Positions 1 to 8,753 are shown, counted from the first letter of the stretch. The stretch is DNA of 38,033 bases from CAIKKG01 sp037444725 (GCA_037444725.1 JBBILW010000004.1:1-38033); one strand, 5' to 3'. Numbers and translations are program-made. The notes: generated by a model not told the origin, from the letters alone.

Positions 1-3000
1 TCTGCGTTGAACACAACCGGTGTGTATCCGCTGTTATTACTCGTGAGAGTAAGCGTACCCGCATTCGCGCCCGTGCTCGGAGCTAAACGCCACCAAACAT
101 AATTCCCATTACCACGGATGTCGACTGTGCCGAATGAATTCAGGCTGGACCCAGAAAGTGAACCGTTCACATCGAGTTTGTACGTCGGACTTGCTGTTCC
201 CACACCTACTCTTCCATTCGTCGCATCCACATAAAGGAGTGCAGTGTTCGTGGCATCATTGAAGCGATAGTTCGTGCCTGCGGCATCGTATGAAGAGCCG
301 AAAACTGCGCCGTTACCGCGAACGGAAGATGCGAGCGTGGCGCCGGAGTTCGTGCCAGTGAAAGTGCCAGTGATAGAACCGCCGACTGCGAGATTGCCGG
401 AGATTGATGAGGAGCCCACCACCGTAAGATTTGTTGAGGGAGTTGTCGTGCCAATACCGATGTTGCCGGCGCCCGTTACTGTCATTCTTTCCACGCCGCC
501 GGTAAATATCCCGAGTCTATTGCTTCCGGCGGCCGTGTTGCCTCCGTAAATAAACGCCTGTGGCAAGCTCCCAATCTCGAATCCATTTGCACCTGAACCG
601 TTGCCGTGAGCGAAGAGGCTTATGTTCCCACTCGTAAGATATGCTCCATTGCCGAGTGCTAATAGATTTACCAATGTGCCCACCGTGTTTCTACTCTGAT
701 AATTCTTAGTGGAATCTATGATGATATTACCGCCCGCAACATCCAACTTAGCTTGCGGCGTTGAGGTGCCAATGCCGACGTTGCCCGTGCCATCGATTTG
801 CATAGCGGTAACCCGAGTTCCCCAAGAACCCGTATACGGTTGCACATCAAACTGCAACGCATTCGCACCGAAAAGAAGTGTTTTAGATGCCGTTAATGTC
901 GCACTGGTTTGCGGATAAAGTCCAAGATTATTTCCGTCTATATATCCATACGGTGGTGCAACTTGTACGTTGTGTGCAAACTGTATGTCACCAGTCGGCA
1001 TCGCCACAAAAACATTCGCGTCCCAATTTCCTGTAGTTGCATTATTATGCCAAAGTCCAAAGTATCCCGCAGTTGCCCGTGAACCCGCACCCACACCGAA
1101 ACCGTAGGTATCATTCGCTCCCGTTCCTCCAATTCGTACCGCGTCTTCCCCTGTCGAACGCACATCAAACTTTGAAGCAGGACTCGCTGTTCCCACACCT
1201 ACTCTTCCATTCGTCGCATCCACATAAAGGAGTGCAGTGTTCGTGGCATCATTGAAGCGATAGTTCGTACCTGCAGCATCGTAGGAGGAACCGAAGACAG
1301 AGCCGTTTCCACGGACAGATGATGCGAGCGTGGCACCAGAGTTGGTGCCCGTGAAGGTGCCATTAATACTCCCCGTCACCACAAGATTGCCCGAGACGGT
1401 CGAAGTGCCGACGACATGTAGTGTTGATGATGGCGCTGAAGTACCAACACCCACGAACCCAGCATTGTTGTTATAAATATCTGCGCCAGCGGTAGTCCAA
1501 TATCCCGCGCCTGTTACCACCGAGTCCACATACGATTTGTTTGCGGCATCGTTGTTACCTGTCGGCGTTGCAAGATTAATTATTTTTTGACTTCCCACAT
1601 CGATTGAGGGCAGACCTCCCGGAGTAATCACAAGCTGTGCGGTTGCGGGCGTCGAGGTGTTGATGCCAACCGCATTTGTATTTTTATTAATAGTTAGTGC
1701 ATTTGAAGCAAGTTGAGAATTATAAATTCTAAACATGTCGTTTGTCGCTCCATTAACATACTGATTTTCAAGCGACCATGTTGCATACACTCCCTTTAAG
1801 TCTATTTTTGCCGATGGCGCTCCCGTGCCCTGTATAGTAACGGTTGGCGTCGTACCATAGACGGTCAAAAGTGAAGACGGCGTTGAAGTACCGATACCTA
1901 CGTTGCTTGTTCCATTTTTGCCCTTGAGGATTATATTGCCGGTACCGGCGCCGAGCTGCGCATTCGGTTCAATGTAAATGTTATATCCCGCATCTCCGTA
2001 CACAGAGCCGCGATCTCCCGCTCCCTGGAATTCAATGCCCGCATTTCCTGCGTTGTCCGATGAAAACATGCGGATGAATGAATTTCCTGTTGACCATATA
2101 TCGAGTTTCGGCATCACTACCGCGCCTATTCCGAGACGCGAGTCTCCGATAGCGACTCCGCCAGTATTATTGTTATAAATATTATTCGAGCTCGTCGCCG
2201 TCCAGTATCCACCTGATGAAGCAGAGGTCTGCACGGTGCCGTCAGGAAAGACAACGCCGTAGCCGTTCGTCGCAATTTTTAAATTACCCGTCGTAATAGT
2301 TGTCGTACTATTGAAATACGAACCTCCGGCGGAAGTTATACCGGCAAGAGCGGTCGTAGTGCTATCCTGCCACTGCTGTAAATCTCCAAACTGACCCGGA
2401 GTTCCCCTCACCTGAAGAATCCTCGCATTGGGCGTAGAATCATAACGTACAACAAGCCCGTTCGTGAGCGGCCCGTCAATCGCGACGCCATTCGCGCTTC
2501 CAAGACGGGTATAGCCGCCCGTTAACGTCCTGAAATATGCATCCGTCCCCTGGATTCCAATCGCGCCCGCAGCAGCCCCGCCGTAGAATTGCGCAATCAC
2601 AGAGTTTGCGGCGCCGTATGTCGTGAGCGGCGCAGGCAACACGCCCGTTGTTGAGGTGCCTACCGCAAGCTGGCTCGGGAAGGCATAGTTCGTTGCCTGA
2701 AATGCGCCACCGATAATGCTTGAGGGGTAAATATCTCCTGCAATGCCGTTTGTCGCCGAGATATTCCCATACACTTGAAGTGTAGAGTTTAACGCGGCGC
2801 CAAGCGTGGTCGTCGCGCCAATAGCAACCTTGCCGGTCGGGTCGATAAACAATCGCACCGCACCTGCCGTATCGTCCCACAACGCAAATCTCCCGTTGCC
2901 GCGGGAATACATGGTGTATGAGTGGCCACCGCCAGAAAGGTTCTTAAGCGAGATGCCAGGGTCGGATGTTGAGGCAATCGTAAAGATTCTTCCGAAGAGC

Positions 3001-3194
3001 GCCTCGTTCGTGTTTCCGGTCGGCGTCGGCGATGCGGTGCCAAAACCGATATTGCCGTTCGCGTCGAGTTGCAACTGTCCCCCGCCGGAGCCGGCGCCGA
3101 GATTCCCCGGACCAATAAATGCAAATGCCGTTCCCGCGCCCACAAGGACAGCAAGGAGTGCGGCTATTGAAAATGTGATTACTCTCGGTTTCAA
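1..3194 (-). CDS. Giant secreted fibre-like repeat protein (C-terminus beyond window)
   Basis: One uninterrupted minus-strand frame runs from the left edge to an upstream TAG that is the stop of the gene before it; I translated it in full (about 1064 codons, no stop). The best start is TTG at 3194 (reads LKPRVITFSIAAL), with AGGAA overlapping the previous stop. Residues about 5-27 form a signal peptide or membrane anchor. The rest is Gly/Ser/Thr/Asn-rich and carries at least eight G-[IV/F]-[GN]-T-x-x-P motifs (for example NVGIGTSTPSS, RVGVGTASP), plus a segment reading INLATPTGNNDAANKSYVD, which resembles phage tail-fibre and trimeric-fibre proteins. It is likely an exported, repetitive adhesin or fibre; the function is inferred. 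It sits 18 nt behind the cupredoxin-like gene, so the two are probably co-transcribed. The C-terminus, and any anchor or chaperone domain, is not visible. Confidence 0.85.
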   Translation of the reverse strand, partial: MKPRVITFSIAALLAVLVGAGTAFAFIGPGNLGAGSGGGQLQLDANGNIGFGTASPTPTGNTNEALFGRIFTIASTSDPGISLKNLSGGGHSYTMYSRGNGRFALWDDTAGAVRLFIDPTGKVAIGATTTLGAALNSTLQVYGNISATNGIAGDIYPSSIIGGAFQATNYAFPSQLAVGTSTTGVLPAPLTTYGAANSVIAQFYGGAAAGAIGIQGTDAYFRTLTGGYTRLGSANGVAIDGPLTNGLVVRYDSTPNARILQVRGTPGQFGDLQQWQDSTTTALAGITSAGGSYFNSTTTITTGNLKIATNGYGVVFPDGTVQTSASSGGYWTATSSNNIYNNNTGGVAIGDSRLGIGAVVMPKLDIWSTGNSFIRMFSSDNAGNAGIEFQGAGDRGSVYGDAGYNIYIEPNAQLGAGTGNIILKGKNGTSNVGIGTSTPSSLLTVYGTTPTVTIQGTGAPSAKIDLKGVYATWSLENQYVNGATNDMFRIYNSQLASNALTINKNTNAVGINTSTPATAQLVITPGGLPSIDVGSQKIINLATPTGNNDAANKSYVDSVVTGAGYWTTAGADIYNNNAGFVGVGTSAPSSTLHVVGTSTVSGNLVVTGSINGTFTGTNSGATLASSVRGNGSVFGSSYDAAGTNYRFNDATNTALLYVDATNGRVGVGTASPASKFDVRSTGEDAVRIGGTGANDTYGFGVGAGSRATAGYFGLWHNNATTGNWDANVFVAMPTGDIQFAHNVQVAPPYGYIDGNNLGLYPQTSATLTASKTLLFGANALQFDVQPYTGSWGTRVTAMQIDGTGNVGIGTSTPQAKLDVAGGNIIIDSTKNYQSRNTVGTLVNLLALGNGAYLTSGNISLFAHGNGSGANGFEIGSLPQAFIYGGNTAAGSNRLGIFTGGVERMTVTGAGNIGIGTTTPSTNLTVVGSSSISGNLAVGGSITGTFTGTNSGATLASSVRGNGAVFGSSYDAAGTNYRFNDATNTALLYVDATNGRVGVGTASPTYKLDVNGSLSGSSLNSFGTVDIRGNGNYVWWRLAPSTGANAGTLTLTSNNSGYTPVVFNA
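193..1268. repeat. Internal 83-bp exact repeat within the fibre gene
   Basis: Positions 193-275 and 1186-1268 are identical over 83 bp. They lie 993 bp apart, exactly 331 codons, so the reading frame is kept. Similarity continues imperfectly for about 90 bp further in both copies. The encoded segment includes FNDATNTALLYVDATNGRVG. This suggests recent duplication or gene conversion of a fibre repeat unit. Confidence 0.9.
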
Positions 3195-3212
3195 AGAAAA
3201 ATAATTAAGTTC

Positions 3213-3728
3213 CTATTTTGGCAAAACAATAAATGTTCCCTGAATCTTCTTTCCCGCCGGACAAAAATCGCGGCACGTAAAGAGAAAGGTCCCTACCGTA
3301 TCGGGCATCAGAGAAACTTTGCTCGTCGCTCCCTTTTCCGCTACGAGATACGTTCCGTACCCCTGGATGAAAAAGTCATACTTGCCGTCGACTGCCGTAA
3401 ACTCCGGTTTAAATACGTCTCCTTTTTTTATGGTGATTGAATTGGGATTATAGCCGTCTTTCGTCGCCGAAATCGCATACACGCCGAAAACGTTTCCGTT
3501 GCCCGCAGGCGTCGGCGCCGAACTGACAGGTGCCGTGATAACCGCGTCTTTAGGAACTTCCGGAGAAAATACCACAGGCGCACTTGTCGCCGTGCTCTTT
3601 TTTTCCAAAATATCCATGCCGGTTATCGGCGATGGAGGCAAGGGTTTTGTCGCGAAACGTCCGAGGATAAATAGCGTCGCAGCCAAAAGAACTAAGCCAG
3701 CGATAATAAATATCTGCTTTCTCGACAT
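3213..3728 (-). CDS. Membrane-anchored cupredoxin-like protein with degenerate CuA site
   Basis: This is a 171-residue protein. Residues about 5-23 are a membrane anchor or signal segment, 25-75 a Pro/Ser/Thr-rich linker, and 78-171 a cupredoxin-type beta sandwich. The C-terminal loop has C152-x-D154-x-C156 where CuA proteins (cytochrome oxidase subunit II, N2O reductase) have C-x-E-x-C. The following His and Met ligands are replaced by K160 and Q163, and the upstream His position of the common HDF motif is Y117 (YDF). Copper binding is therefore doubtful; the two cysteines could bind metal differently or form a disulfide. It is the first gene of the transcript leading into the large fibre gene, so a role in the cell envelope is inferred. 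The start ATG lies 6 nt after an extended -10 box. Confidence 0.8.
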   Translation of the reverse strand: MSRKQIFIIAGLVLLAATLFILGRFATKPLPPSPITGMDILEKKSTATSAPVVFSPEVPKDAVITAPVSSAPTPAGNGNVFGVYAISATKDGYNPNSITIKKGDVFKPEFTAVDGKYDFFIQGYGTYLVAEKGATSKVSLMPDTVGTFLFTCRDFCPAGKKIQGTFIVLPK

Positions 3729-3734
3729 ATGTTA

Positions 3735-3743
3735 ATTGTATCA
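3735..3743 (-). promoter_or_regulatory. Extended -10 promoter element for the cupredoxin-like gene
   Basis: On the minus strand this reads TGATACAAT: a TGN extension plus TACAAT. Six bases separate it from the ATG at 3728, so transcription should start at or next to the start codon (leaderless). No good -35 is seen, as is usual for extended -10 promoters. Confidence 0.55.
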
Positions 3744-3751
3744 GATTGGAA

Positions 3752-3780
3752 TTGCTCTTTTTTGTGAATAGTTTCATACT
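3752..3780 (+). promoter_or_regulatory. Candidate promoter TTGCTC-17-CATACT
   Basis: TTGCTC at 3752-3757 and CATACT at 3775-3780 are separated by 17 bp. This would give a leader of about 30 nt containing GGAGG at 3806-3810, 7 nt before the ATG at 3818. It is the only clear Shine-Dalgarno arrangement I see in the window. Confidence 0.45.
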
Positions 3781-3817
3781 TTGAACAGCTTTTTGAATCT
3801 TTCCCGGAGGACGTTAT

Positions 3818-4144
3818 ATGAGTGAAGACCTCAGAATGGTTTTTCTCGTTGCAACGTACCTATGCATCTTTGCTTCCATCGCGGGTTGGTTCTACGGCGA
3901 CATTCACAAGCGCTGGATGCCGTGGGAAATCGATTCGCACCTCAAAGCAATCCTCATTGCCGCGCTCCCCTTAAGCTTCATCTTCATCTTCACGATGCGA
4001 GCAACCGGCCACTTCCTGCGCATCGCTGAGTTCTTCGGCTATTCGGAAATCGTCGTCGCGCTCGGCATCGTGTTCATGGGACCGATTCTCGGTTTCTGCC
4101 ACTGGGTCGCTGCGGTCGTCTCGCGATGGTACCACCGCCCGTAA
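3818..4144 (+). CDS. Small membrane protein, unknown function
   Basis: This 108-residue protein has three predicted membrane helices (about residues 6-25, 43-60 and 77-103) and short polar loops containing the string HKRWMPWEID. I do not recognise the family. The gene is monocistronic: it has its own candidate promoter, a strong GGAGG ribosome-binding site 7 nt upstream of ATG, and a rho-independent terminator directly after it. That stand-alone cassette, with a classical Shine-Dalgarno site in a region where most genes lack one, may indicate high expression or a different origin. It is divergent from the cupredoxin-like gene. Confidence 0.75.
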   Translation: MSEDLRMVFLVATYLCIFASIAGWFYGDIHKRWMPWEIDSHLKAILIAALPLSFIFIFTMRATGHFLRIAEFFGYSEIVVALGIVFMGPILGFCHWVAAVVSRWYHRP

Positions 4145-4155
4145 CACACGTTTAG

Positions 4156-4191
4156 CCCCGCCTGCATTTTCAACAGACGGGGTGTTTTTTT
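4156..4191 (+). terminator. Rho-independent terminator
   Basis: A 9-bp stem (CCCCGCCTG with CAGACGGGG, one G-T pair) is followed by a run of T. It ends the small membrane-protein gene. Confidence 0.85.
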
Positions 4192-4202
4192 CGCGTGTAG
4201 GA

Positions 4203-4208
4203 TATAAT
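4203..4208 (+). promoter_or_regulatory. -10 box TATAAT placed for leaderless transcription
   Basis: A perfect TATAAT ends 6 nt before the ATG at 4215, so the predicted start of transcription falls on the start codon. No convincing -35 is seen. Confidence 0.55.
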
Positions 4209-4214
4209 TGATGC

Positions 4215-5210
4215 ATGAAGCAACGGGGACGCGTGCTCAAAGTATTTATTGCCTGCGTTTTTATTTTTGGCATCTCAGCTATTTTTTTGCTCTCGACAAA
4301 TGCGGCAACGAACATAAGTTCGCTCGCCACAGAACACTTCGCATGGGATGACGTTGCGGGTTGGATTGACCACTACTCAACGAACAATATGACCGTTGCA
4401 GGCTCCGCCATATTCGGATTCGCAAGTTCAACTCTTGGAGCGTTTTCGTACGATTGCTCCACCTCCCCCGCCGGCAATATCTGTGCTTCCTCAAATTATG
4501 GTGTCTGCAACGGCCTTGCGGGTATCCATCAGTCCGACGGCACATGCACCAATGCTGATGCAAGCGGCTGGCTCTCCGGGTACGCGTGGAATGATTATGC
4601 CGGCTGGGTGAGCTTCAGCTGCCAGAACACGAATCCGAGTTGCGGCACGCCCGGAAGCCCCGGGTACTGGGGCGTCACCGTCGATTCTCTTTCGGGGACC
4701 TTCAGCGGATACGCGTGGAGCGACGTCGACGGCTGGATAAGCTTCAACTGCGCCAATAATTCAAGTTGCGGAACCTCGGATTTCAAAGTAGTGAGCGCAT
4801 GGCACGCCACCTCCTCGGTCGCCTACCTCGACTCCGCTCCGATTGATACGCAATCCGTCGGCGGCGCAACACTAAACAGCATCACATGGCTCGGCGTGCA
4901 GAATGCTAACGGCACCACACAACAAACGTATGTCGATTTCCAGATTGCCGGATCGAGCAGCCCGTCAGGACCGTGGAACTTCATGGGGCCGAGCGGCACC
5001 TCAATCGACTACTACAGCGCTCCGTGCGCGGCAGGCTACCGCGGCGGCATCAATACGGGCGGCAACGCTCCCGTCGCTACCCCAATTTGCATAGACCCTG
5101 TGCAAGTGAACAATATGAGGTATCTTAAATACCGTGTCCGCATGCGCAGCAACCTGTTACAAACCGACACGCCTCGCATTGATGACATCATCTTGAACTG
5201 GTCAAAATAA
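4215..5210 (+). CDS. Secreted protein with GYAW..GWISF.C repeats
   Basis: This 331-residue protein has a signal peptide at residues about 8-32. The first half holds three related repeats: an early DDVAGWID, then SGYAWNDYAGWVSFSC and SGYAWSDVDGWISFNC, each followed by a Cys-containing loop (xxSCG), so paired cysteines are likely. The second half is a Ser/Thr-rich beta-sandwich-like segment ending LKYRVRMRSNLLQTDTPRID, similar in style to carbohydrate-binding or discoidin-like modules. I know this repeat type from CPR surface proteins but no function. There is no C-terminal anchor. The TAA overlaps the cysS ATG by one base (TAATG), so a surface protein and a tRNA synthetase are translationally coupled, which is odd. 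Confidence 0.8.
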   Translation: MKQRGRVLKVFIACVFIFGISAIFLLSTNAATNISSLATEHFAWDDVAGWIDHYSTNNMTVAGSAIFGFASSTLGAFSYDCSTSPAGNICASSNYGVCNGLAGIHQSDGTCTNADASGWLSGYAWNDYAGWVSFSCQNTNPSCGTPGSPGYWGVTVDSLSGTFSGYAWSDVDGWISFNCANNSSCGTSDFKVVSAWHATSSVAYLDSAPIDTQSVGGATLNSITWLGVQNANGTTQQTYVDFQIAGSSSPSGPWNFMGPSGTSIDYYSAPCAAGYRGGINTGGNAPVATPICIDPVQVNNMRYLKYRVRMRSNLLQTDTPRIDDIILNWSK

Positions 5211-6646
5211 TGAAACTCTTCAACACGCTCACTAATCAAAAAGAAGACTTCGAAAAGCCCGTAGGGCGCGCGCTCAACATGTTTGTGTGCGGACCGACGG
5301 TATATGATGCGGCGCACTTGGGCCACGCGCGCACCTACATCGCCTTCGATGCGCTCGTGCGCTTCCTGCGCTCGCAAGAATGGAGCGTATTTTACCTCCA
5401 GAACATCACCGATATCGACGACAAGATAATCGAACGCGCGCGTGAGCGTGATATAAAACCTGCGAAACTCGCCGCGGAATACGAGAAGGGCTATAAAAAA
5501 ACGATGAAAAAAATCGGCGTGACATCCGTCGACACGTATGCAAATGCGAGCGAGTACATTCCCCAAATTGTTTCGCAAGTCGAAGCGCTTATCGCGAAAG
5601 GATTCGCCTATCGCATCGAAGGCAGCGGATATTATTTTGACATCACCACGTTCCCCGATTACGGAAAACTTTCCGGAAGGACAATCGAGCAGGCTGAGGA
5701 CGCGGTGACGCGCATCGATACCGGAATACAAAAAAAGAACCGCGGCGATTTTGCGCTTTGGAAATTCGTTCATGTCCGCGCGAAAGATTCCGGAAAGAAA
5801 TTTGTCCATGTAAATGGCGAGCCCGCATGGAATGCTTCAATCGGCTGGGGCCGTCCAGGCTGGCACATTGAAGACACCGCGATTTCAGAAAGCTTCTTCG
5901 GTCCGCAATACGACCTTCACGGCGGTGCGGAAGATTTGAAATTTCCCCACCACGAAGCGGAGATTGCACAGCAGGAAGCGGCGTCTGGCATGAAACCCTT
6001 CGTGCGCATGTGGTTGCACACCGGGTTCATGCGCGTGAAGGGCGAAAAAATGTCAAAGAGTCTCAAGAACTTCGTAACCATCGACGAGTTCCTCGAGAAA
6101 CATTCGTCCACTACGCTCCGATGGCTTATTCTCTCGCACCACTATCGCTCCCCCATTAATTTCGACGATGCAGCAGTCGCGCAAGCTGAACGCGCGCTCG
6201 CCTCACTGCAGGAAACACTGGACAGACTTTATTTCATTTCACGCCACGGCACGCGCTCGCGTAAACCGACCCGCATGTTCACGCTTGATGAGCGCGCCAT
6301 GAAAACACTCTGGAATAACGCACTCCACGACGACTTCAATACGCCCGAGGCCTTCGGCACCGTCTTTTCGTTTATCCATGAGCTCAATAACGATCTCTGG
6401 TCGCTCTCCCGTACGGAGGCAAAACACGCGATAACGCATATCACGCAAGCATTTGAAACGGTAGGAATCGAGCTTGTGCCGCTTAAACCCTCAAGCGAGG
6501 CGCAGACGCTCGCCGAGGAACGGGAGTTATACAGAGGAAGTAAACAGTTTGCGCAGGCGGACGCCTTGCGGGAAAAATTGCTTAGTTTAGGATACACAGT
6601 AGACGATACGCCGCTCGGGGCATTCGTAAGACGGGTATCGCACTAA
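5210..6646 (+). CDS. cysS: Cysteinyl-tRNA synthetase
   Basis: This is a class I synthetase of 478 residues, which charges tRNA-Cys in the cytoplasm. HLGHA (residues 36-40) is the HIGH motif and KMSKS (280-284) the second signature; the DALR-type helical domain follows. Expected zinc ligands in E. coli are C28, C209, H234 and E238. The equivalents here are C27, H247 and E251, but the C209 position is D222 (GRPGWHIEDTAI). Whether D222 still coordinates zinc cannot be decided from sequence. The start overlaps the stop of the upstream secreted-protein gene by one base, and dnaB follows after 3 nt, so these genes form one transcript. Confidence 0.97.
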   Translation: MKLFNTLTNQKEDFEKPVGRALNMFVCGPTVYDAAHLGHARTYIAFDALVRFLRSQEWSVFYLQNITDIDDKIIERARERDIKPAKLAAEYEKGYKKTMKKIGVTSVDTYANASEYIPQIVSQVEALIAKGFAYRIEGSGYYFDITTFPDYGKLSGRTIEQAEDAVTRIDTGIQKKNRGDFALWKFVHVRAKDSGKKFVHVNGEPAWNASIGWGRPGWHIEDTAISESFFGPQYDLHGGAEDLKFPHHEAEIAQQEAASGMKPFVRMWLHTGFMRVKGEKMSKSLKNFVTIDEFLEKHSSTTLRWLILSHHYRSPINFDDAAVAQAERALASLQETLDRLYFISRHGTRSRKPTRMFTLDERAMKTLWNNALHDDFNTPEAFGTVFSFIHELNNDLWSLSRTEAKHAITHITQAFETVGIELVPLKPSSEAQTLAEERELYRGSKQFAQADALREKLLSLGYTVDDTPLGAFVRRVSH

Positions 6647-6649
6647 CTC

Positions 6650-8014
6650 ATGCCGCACACCAGGAAGACCGGAGTGAAATTGCCGCCGCAAGACCTCGAC
6701 GCAGAAGTGTCGGTGCTTGGCGCCCTCATGCTCGACAAGAACGCCATCATCCAGGTCGCTGACCTTCTCGTCCCCAATGATTTCTATCACCCCTCGCACC
6801 AGAAAATTTACGAAACCATTCTCGAACTTTTTGAGCGAAGTGAGCCCATCGACATCCTTACCGTTTCGCACAAACTGAAAGGCAAGAAAATTTTTAAAGA
6901 TATCGGCGGTACGGACTATCTCACCGACCTTGTTTCTCGCGTGCCTACCTCCGCGCACATCACACAGTACGCGAACATCGTAAAGGAAAAGCACGTGCGC
7001 CGGCAGATTATCAACGCATCCTCGGACATCAACGAACAGGCGTTCGAGCATGCCGATTTCGAGTCGCTCATCGACGATGTCGAACAAAAAATATTCGGCA
7101 TTTCCCAGCGCTCACGCCCGCAAAAGTTTTCACACATCAAAGACGATCTCCCGCTCGCCTACGAACGGCTAGAGAAACTTCACCAAGGCGACGCGAGCGC
7201 GCTTCGCGGCATCCCTTCGCACTTTACGAAACTCGACAATCTTCTCTCCGGCTTCCAGCGCTCGGACCTCATCCTGCTCGGCGCACGTCCTTCAACCGGT
7301 AAAACGGCGTTCGCGCTCGATATCGCGCGCCAAGTCGCACTCGGCGGACACGCAGTCGGCATATTCTCGATTGAAATGTCGCGCGACCAGATTATCGACC
7401 GTATCATTGCGAGCCAGGCGCAGATTCCCCTATGGCGCCTCCGCAGCGGCCGCTTGAACAGCGAACTCGAGTTCGCACTTGTTCAGCAAGCACTCGACGA
7501 GCTCTCGAAGGCTCCCATCTACATCGACGACAGTTCCTCGCCTACCGTACTCCAGATGCGCTCCATTGCGCGCCGCCTGCAGCTTGAGCAAAAACTCGAC
7601 CTTCTTGTCGTCGACTATATCCAGCTCATCAAACCGAATACCTCAAGCGACAACGTGGTACAGCAGGTCAGTGAGATTTCGCGTAACTTAAAGGGATTGG
7701 CACGTGAATTGAACATCCCCGTTATTGCGCTTTCACAGCTCTCACGTGATATTGAAAAACGCGACTCAAAACTGCCCCGTCTTTCCGACCTTCGCGAATC
7801 AGGCAGCTTGGAACAAGACGCCGACGTCGTTATGTTCCTCTACCGCGAGGACCGCGAGCGCACCGATTTGCCCGATGGAGGCCAGGATTCCGTGAACGTC
7901 CTCGTGGCAAAGCACCGCAACGGCCCCACGGGCGCATTCGAGCTCGGCTTTGATAAGGAAAAGGTGAGCTTCCGCAATATGGATACCGTGCATCACATGT
8001 CAGAAGAAAACTAA
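6650..8014 (+). CDS. dnaB: Replicative DNA helicase DnaB
   Basis: This 454-residue protein is the hexameric helicase at the replication fork. The N-terminal primase-interaction domain covers about residues 10-115. The RecA-like domain has Walker A GARPSTGKT (211-219), Walker B LLVVDYIQL (318-326), and the KHRNGPTG motif (421-428) that carries the arginine finger. Length is normal and no intein is present. It lies 3 nt after cysS and is followed by a repeat-rich spacer before recR. Confidence 0.97.
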   Translation: MPHTRKTGVKLPPQDLDAEVSVLGALMLDKNAIIQVADLLVPNDFYHPSHQKIYETILELFERSEPIDILTVSHKLKGKKIFKDIGGTDYLTDLVSRVPTSAHITQYANIVKEKHVRRQIINASSDINEQAFEHADFESLIDDVEQKIFGISQRSRPQKFSHIKDDLPLAYERLEKLHQGDASALRGIPSHFTKLDNLLSGFQRSDLILLGARPSTGKTAFALDIARQVALGGHAVGIFSIEMSRDQIIDRIIASQAQIPLWRLRSGRLNSELEFALVQQALDELSKAPIYIDDSSSPTVLQMRSIARRLQLEQKLDLLVVDYIQLIKPNTSSDNVVQQVSEISRNLKGLARELNIPVIALSQLSRDIEKRDSKLPRLSDLRESGSLEQDADVVMFLYREDRERTDLPDGGQDSVNVLVAKHRNGPTGAFELGFDKEKVSFRNMDTVHHMSEEN

Positions 8015-8153
8015 TAACTAAAACAGACACGGACAACTTATAACCTATGACTAATAACCGGAAGGAGAATGTTTCAGTAGTTATCAGTTATTTGTTATCA
8101 GTTGTAAGTCATTAGTCATAAGTTATCAGTTATTTGTTATCAGTTCCCAACCC
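8015..8153. repeat. TAAC-rich direct and inverted repeats between dnaB and recR
   Basis: A 25-bp unit occurs exactly at 8079-8103 and 8121-8145. The left part (about 8035-8060, reading ACTTATAACCTATGACTAAT) is roughly the reverse complement of the segment at 8104-8124, so the spacer can fold into a long hairpin. The 17-mer GTTATTTGTTATCAGTT recurs a third time after recR at 8822-8838. No gene is visible here. Confidence 0.75.
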
Positions 8154-8753
8154 ATGTTTCCCGAACCTATCAGAAAATTTATCGAAGGCTTTTCACGCCT
8201 TCCCTCCTTCGGTCCGCGCATGGCGACACGCCTTGCGTTTTATCTCGTATCACTCGACAAGGGTACGCGCGCAAGTCTTGCGAATGCCCTTGCGGGGCTC
8301 AATACGCTTGACCGCTGTCCACGCTGTTTCTTTTTAAAAAATGAAGCGAAGCCGCTCTGCGATATCTGCGCCGATCGTTCGCGCGACCCCCGCATCATCG
8401 CAGTCGTTGAGAAAGAAATGGATATCATTTCACTTGAAAAGACGGGCAAGTTCAAAGGACAGTACCTCGTGCTCGGTGAGCTCCCCGAAAAAGGCACGCT
8501 TGAGTCCGTACACAAGCTTCGCCTCGAACATTTGAAGAACCGCATCACGCATGAACTTGGAGGAAAGGCAAAAGAAATCGTCGCCGCACTCTCCCCTACG
8601 ACTTTCGGTGATTTCGTGACGAGCATCATCCGTCAGGACTTCAAAAATCTTTCCGAGCACATTACCCGTCTCGGCCGCGGTATTCCGACGGGCGGAGAAA
8701 TTGAATTCGCCGACGAAGACACCCTAGGAAGCGCGTTGGAACGGAGAAACTAG
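8154..8753 (+). CDS. recR: Recombination protein RecR
   Basis: This 199-residue protein is normal for RecR, which with RecO and RecF loads RecA on gapped DNA. The N-terminal helix-hairpin-helix (GFSRLPSFGPRMATRLAFYL) is followed by a four-Cys zinc finger (CPRC...CDIC, residues about 55-72), a Toprim domain (IIAVVEKEMD... through YLVLGE) and the conserved C-terminal block RLGRGIPTGGEIEFADEDTL. The start is ATG at 8154; no ribosome-binding site is visible and repeats lie directly upstream. Confidence 0.96.
   Translation: MFPEPIRKFIEGFSRLPSFGPRMATRLAFYLVSLDKGTRASLANALAGLNTLDRCPRCFFLKNEAKPLCDICADRSRDPRIIAVVEKEMDIISLEKTGKFKGQYLVLGELPEKGTLESVHKLRLEHLKNRITHELGGKAKEIVAALSPTTFGDFVTSIIRQDFKNLSEHITRLGRGIPTGGEIEFADEDTLGSALERRN

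Noticed and set aside
1..3200. Treating the first 3.2 kb as non-coding or as many short genes
   Set aside because: A single minus-strand frame is open throughout with a signal peptide and regular protein motifs; it seems broken only because its stop lies outside the window.
8058..8077. Start site with AAGGAG before ATG between dnaB and recR
   Set aside because: The frame reads only three codons before TAG, and it lies within repeat DNA.
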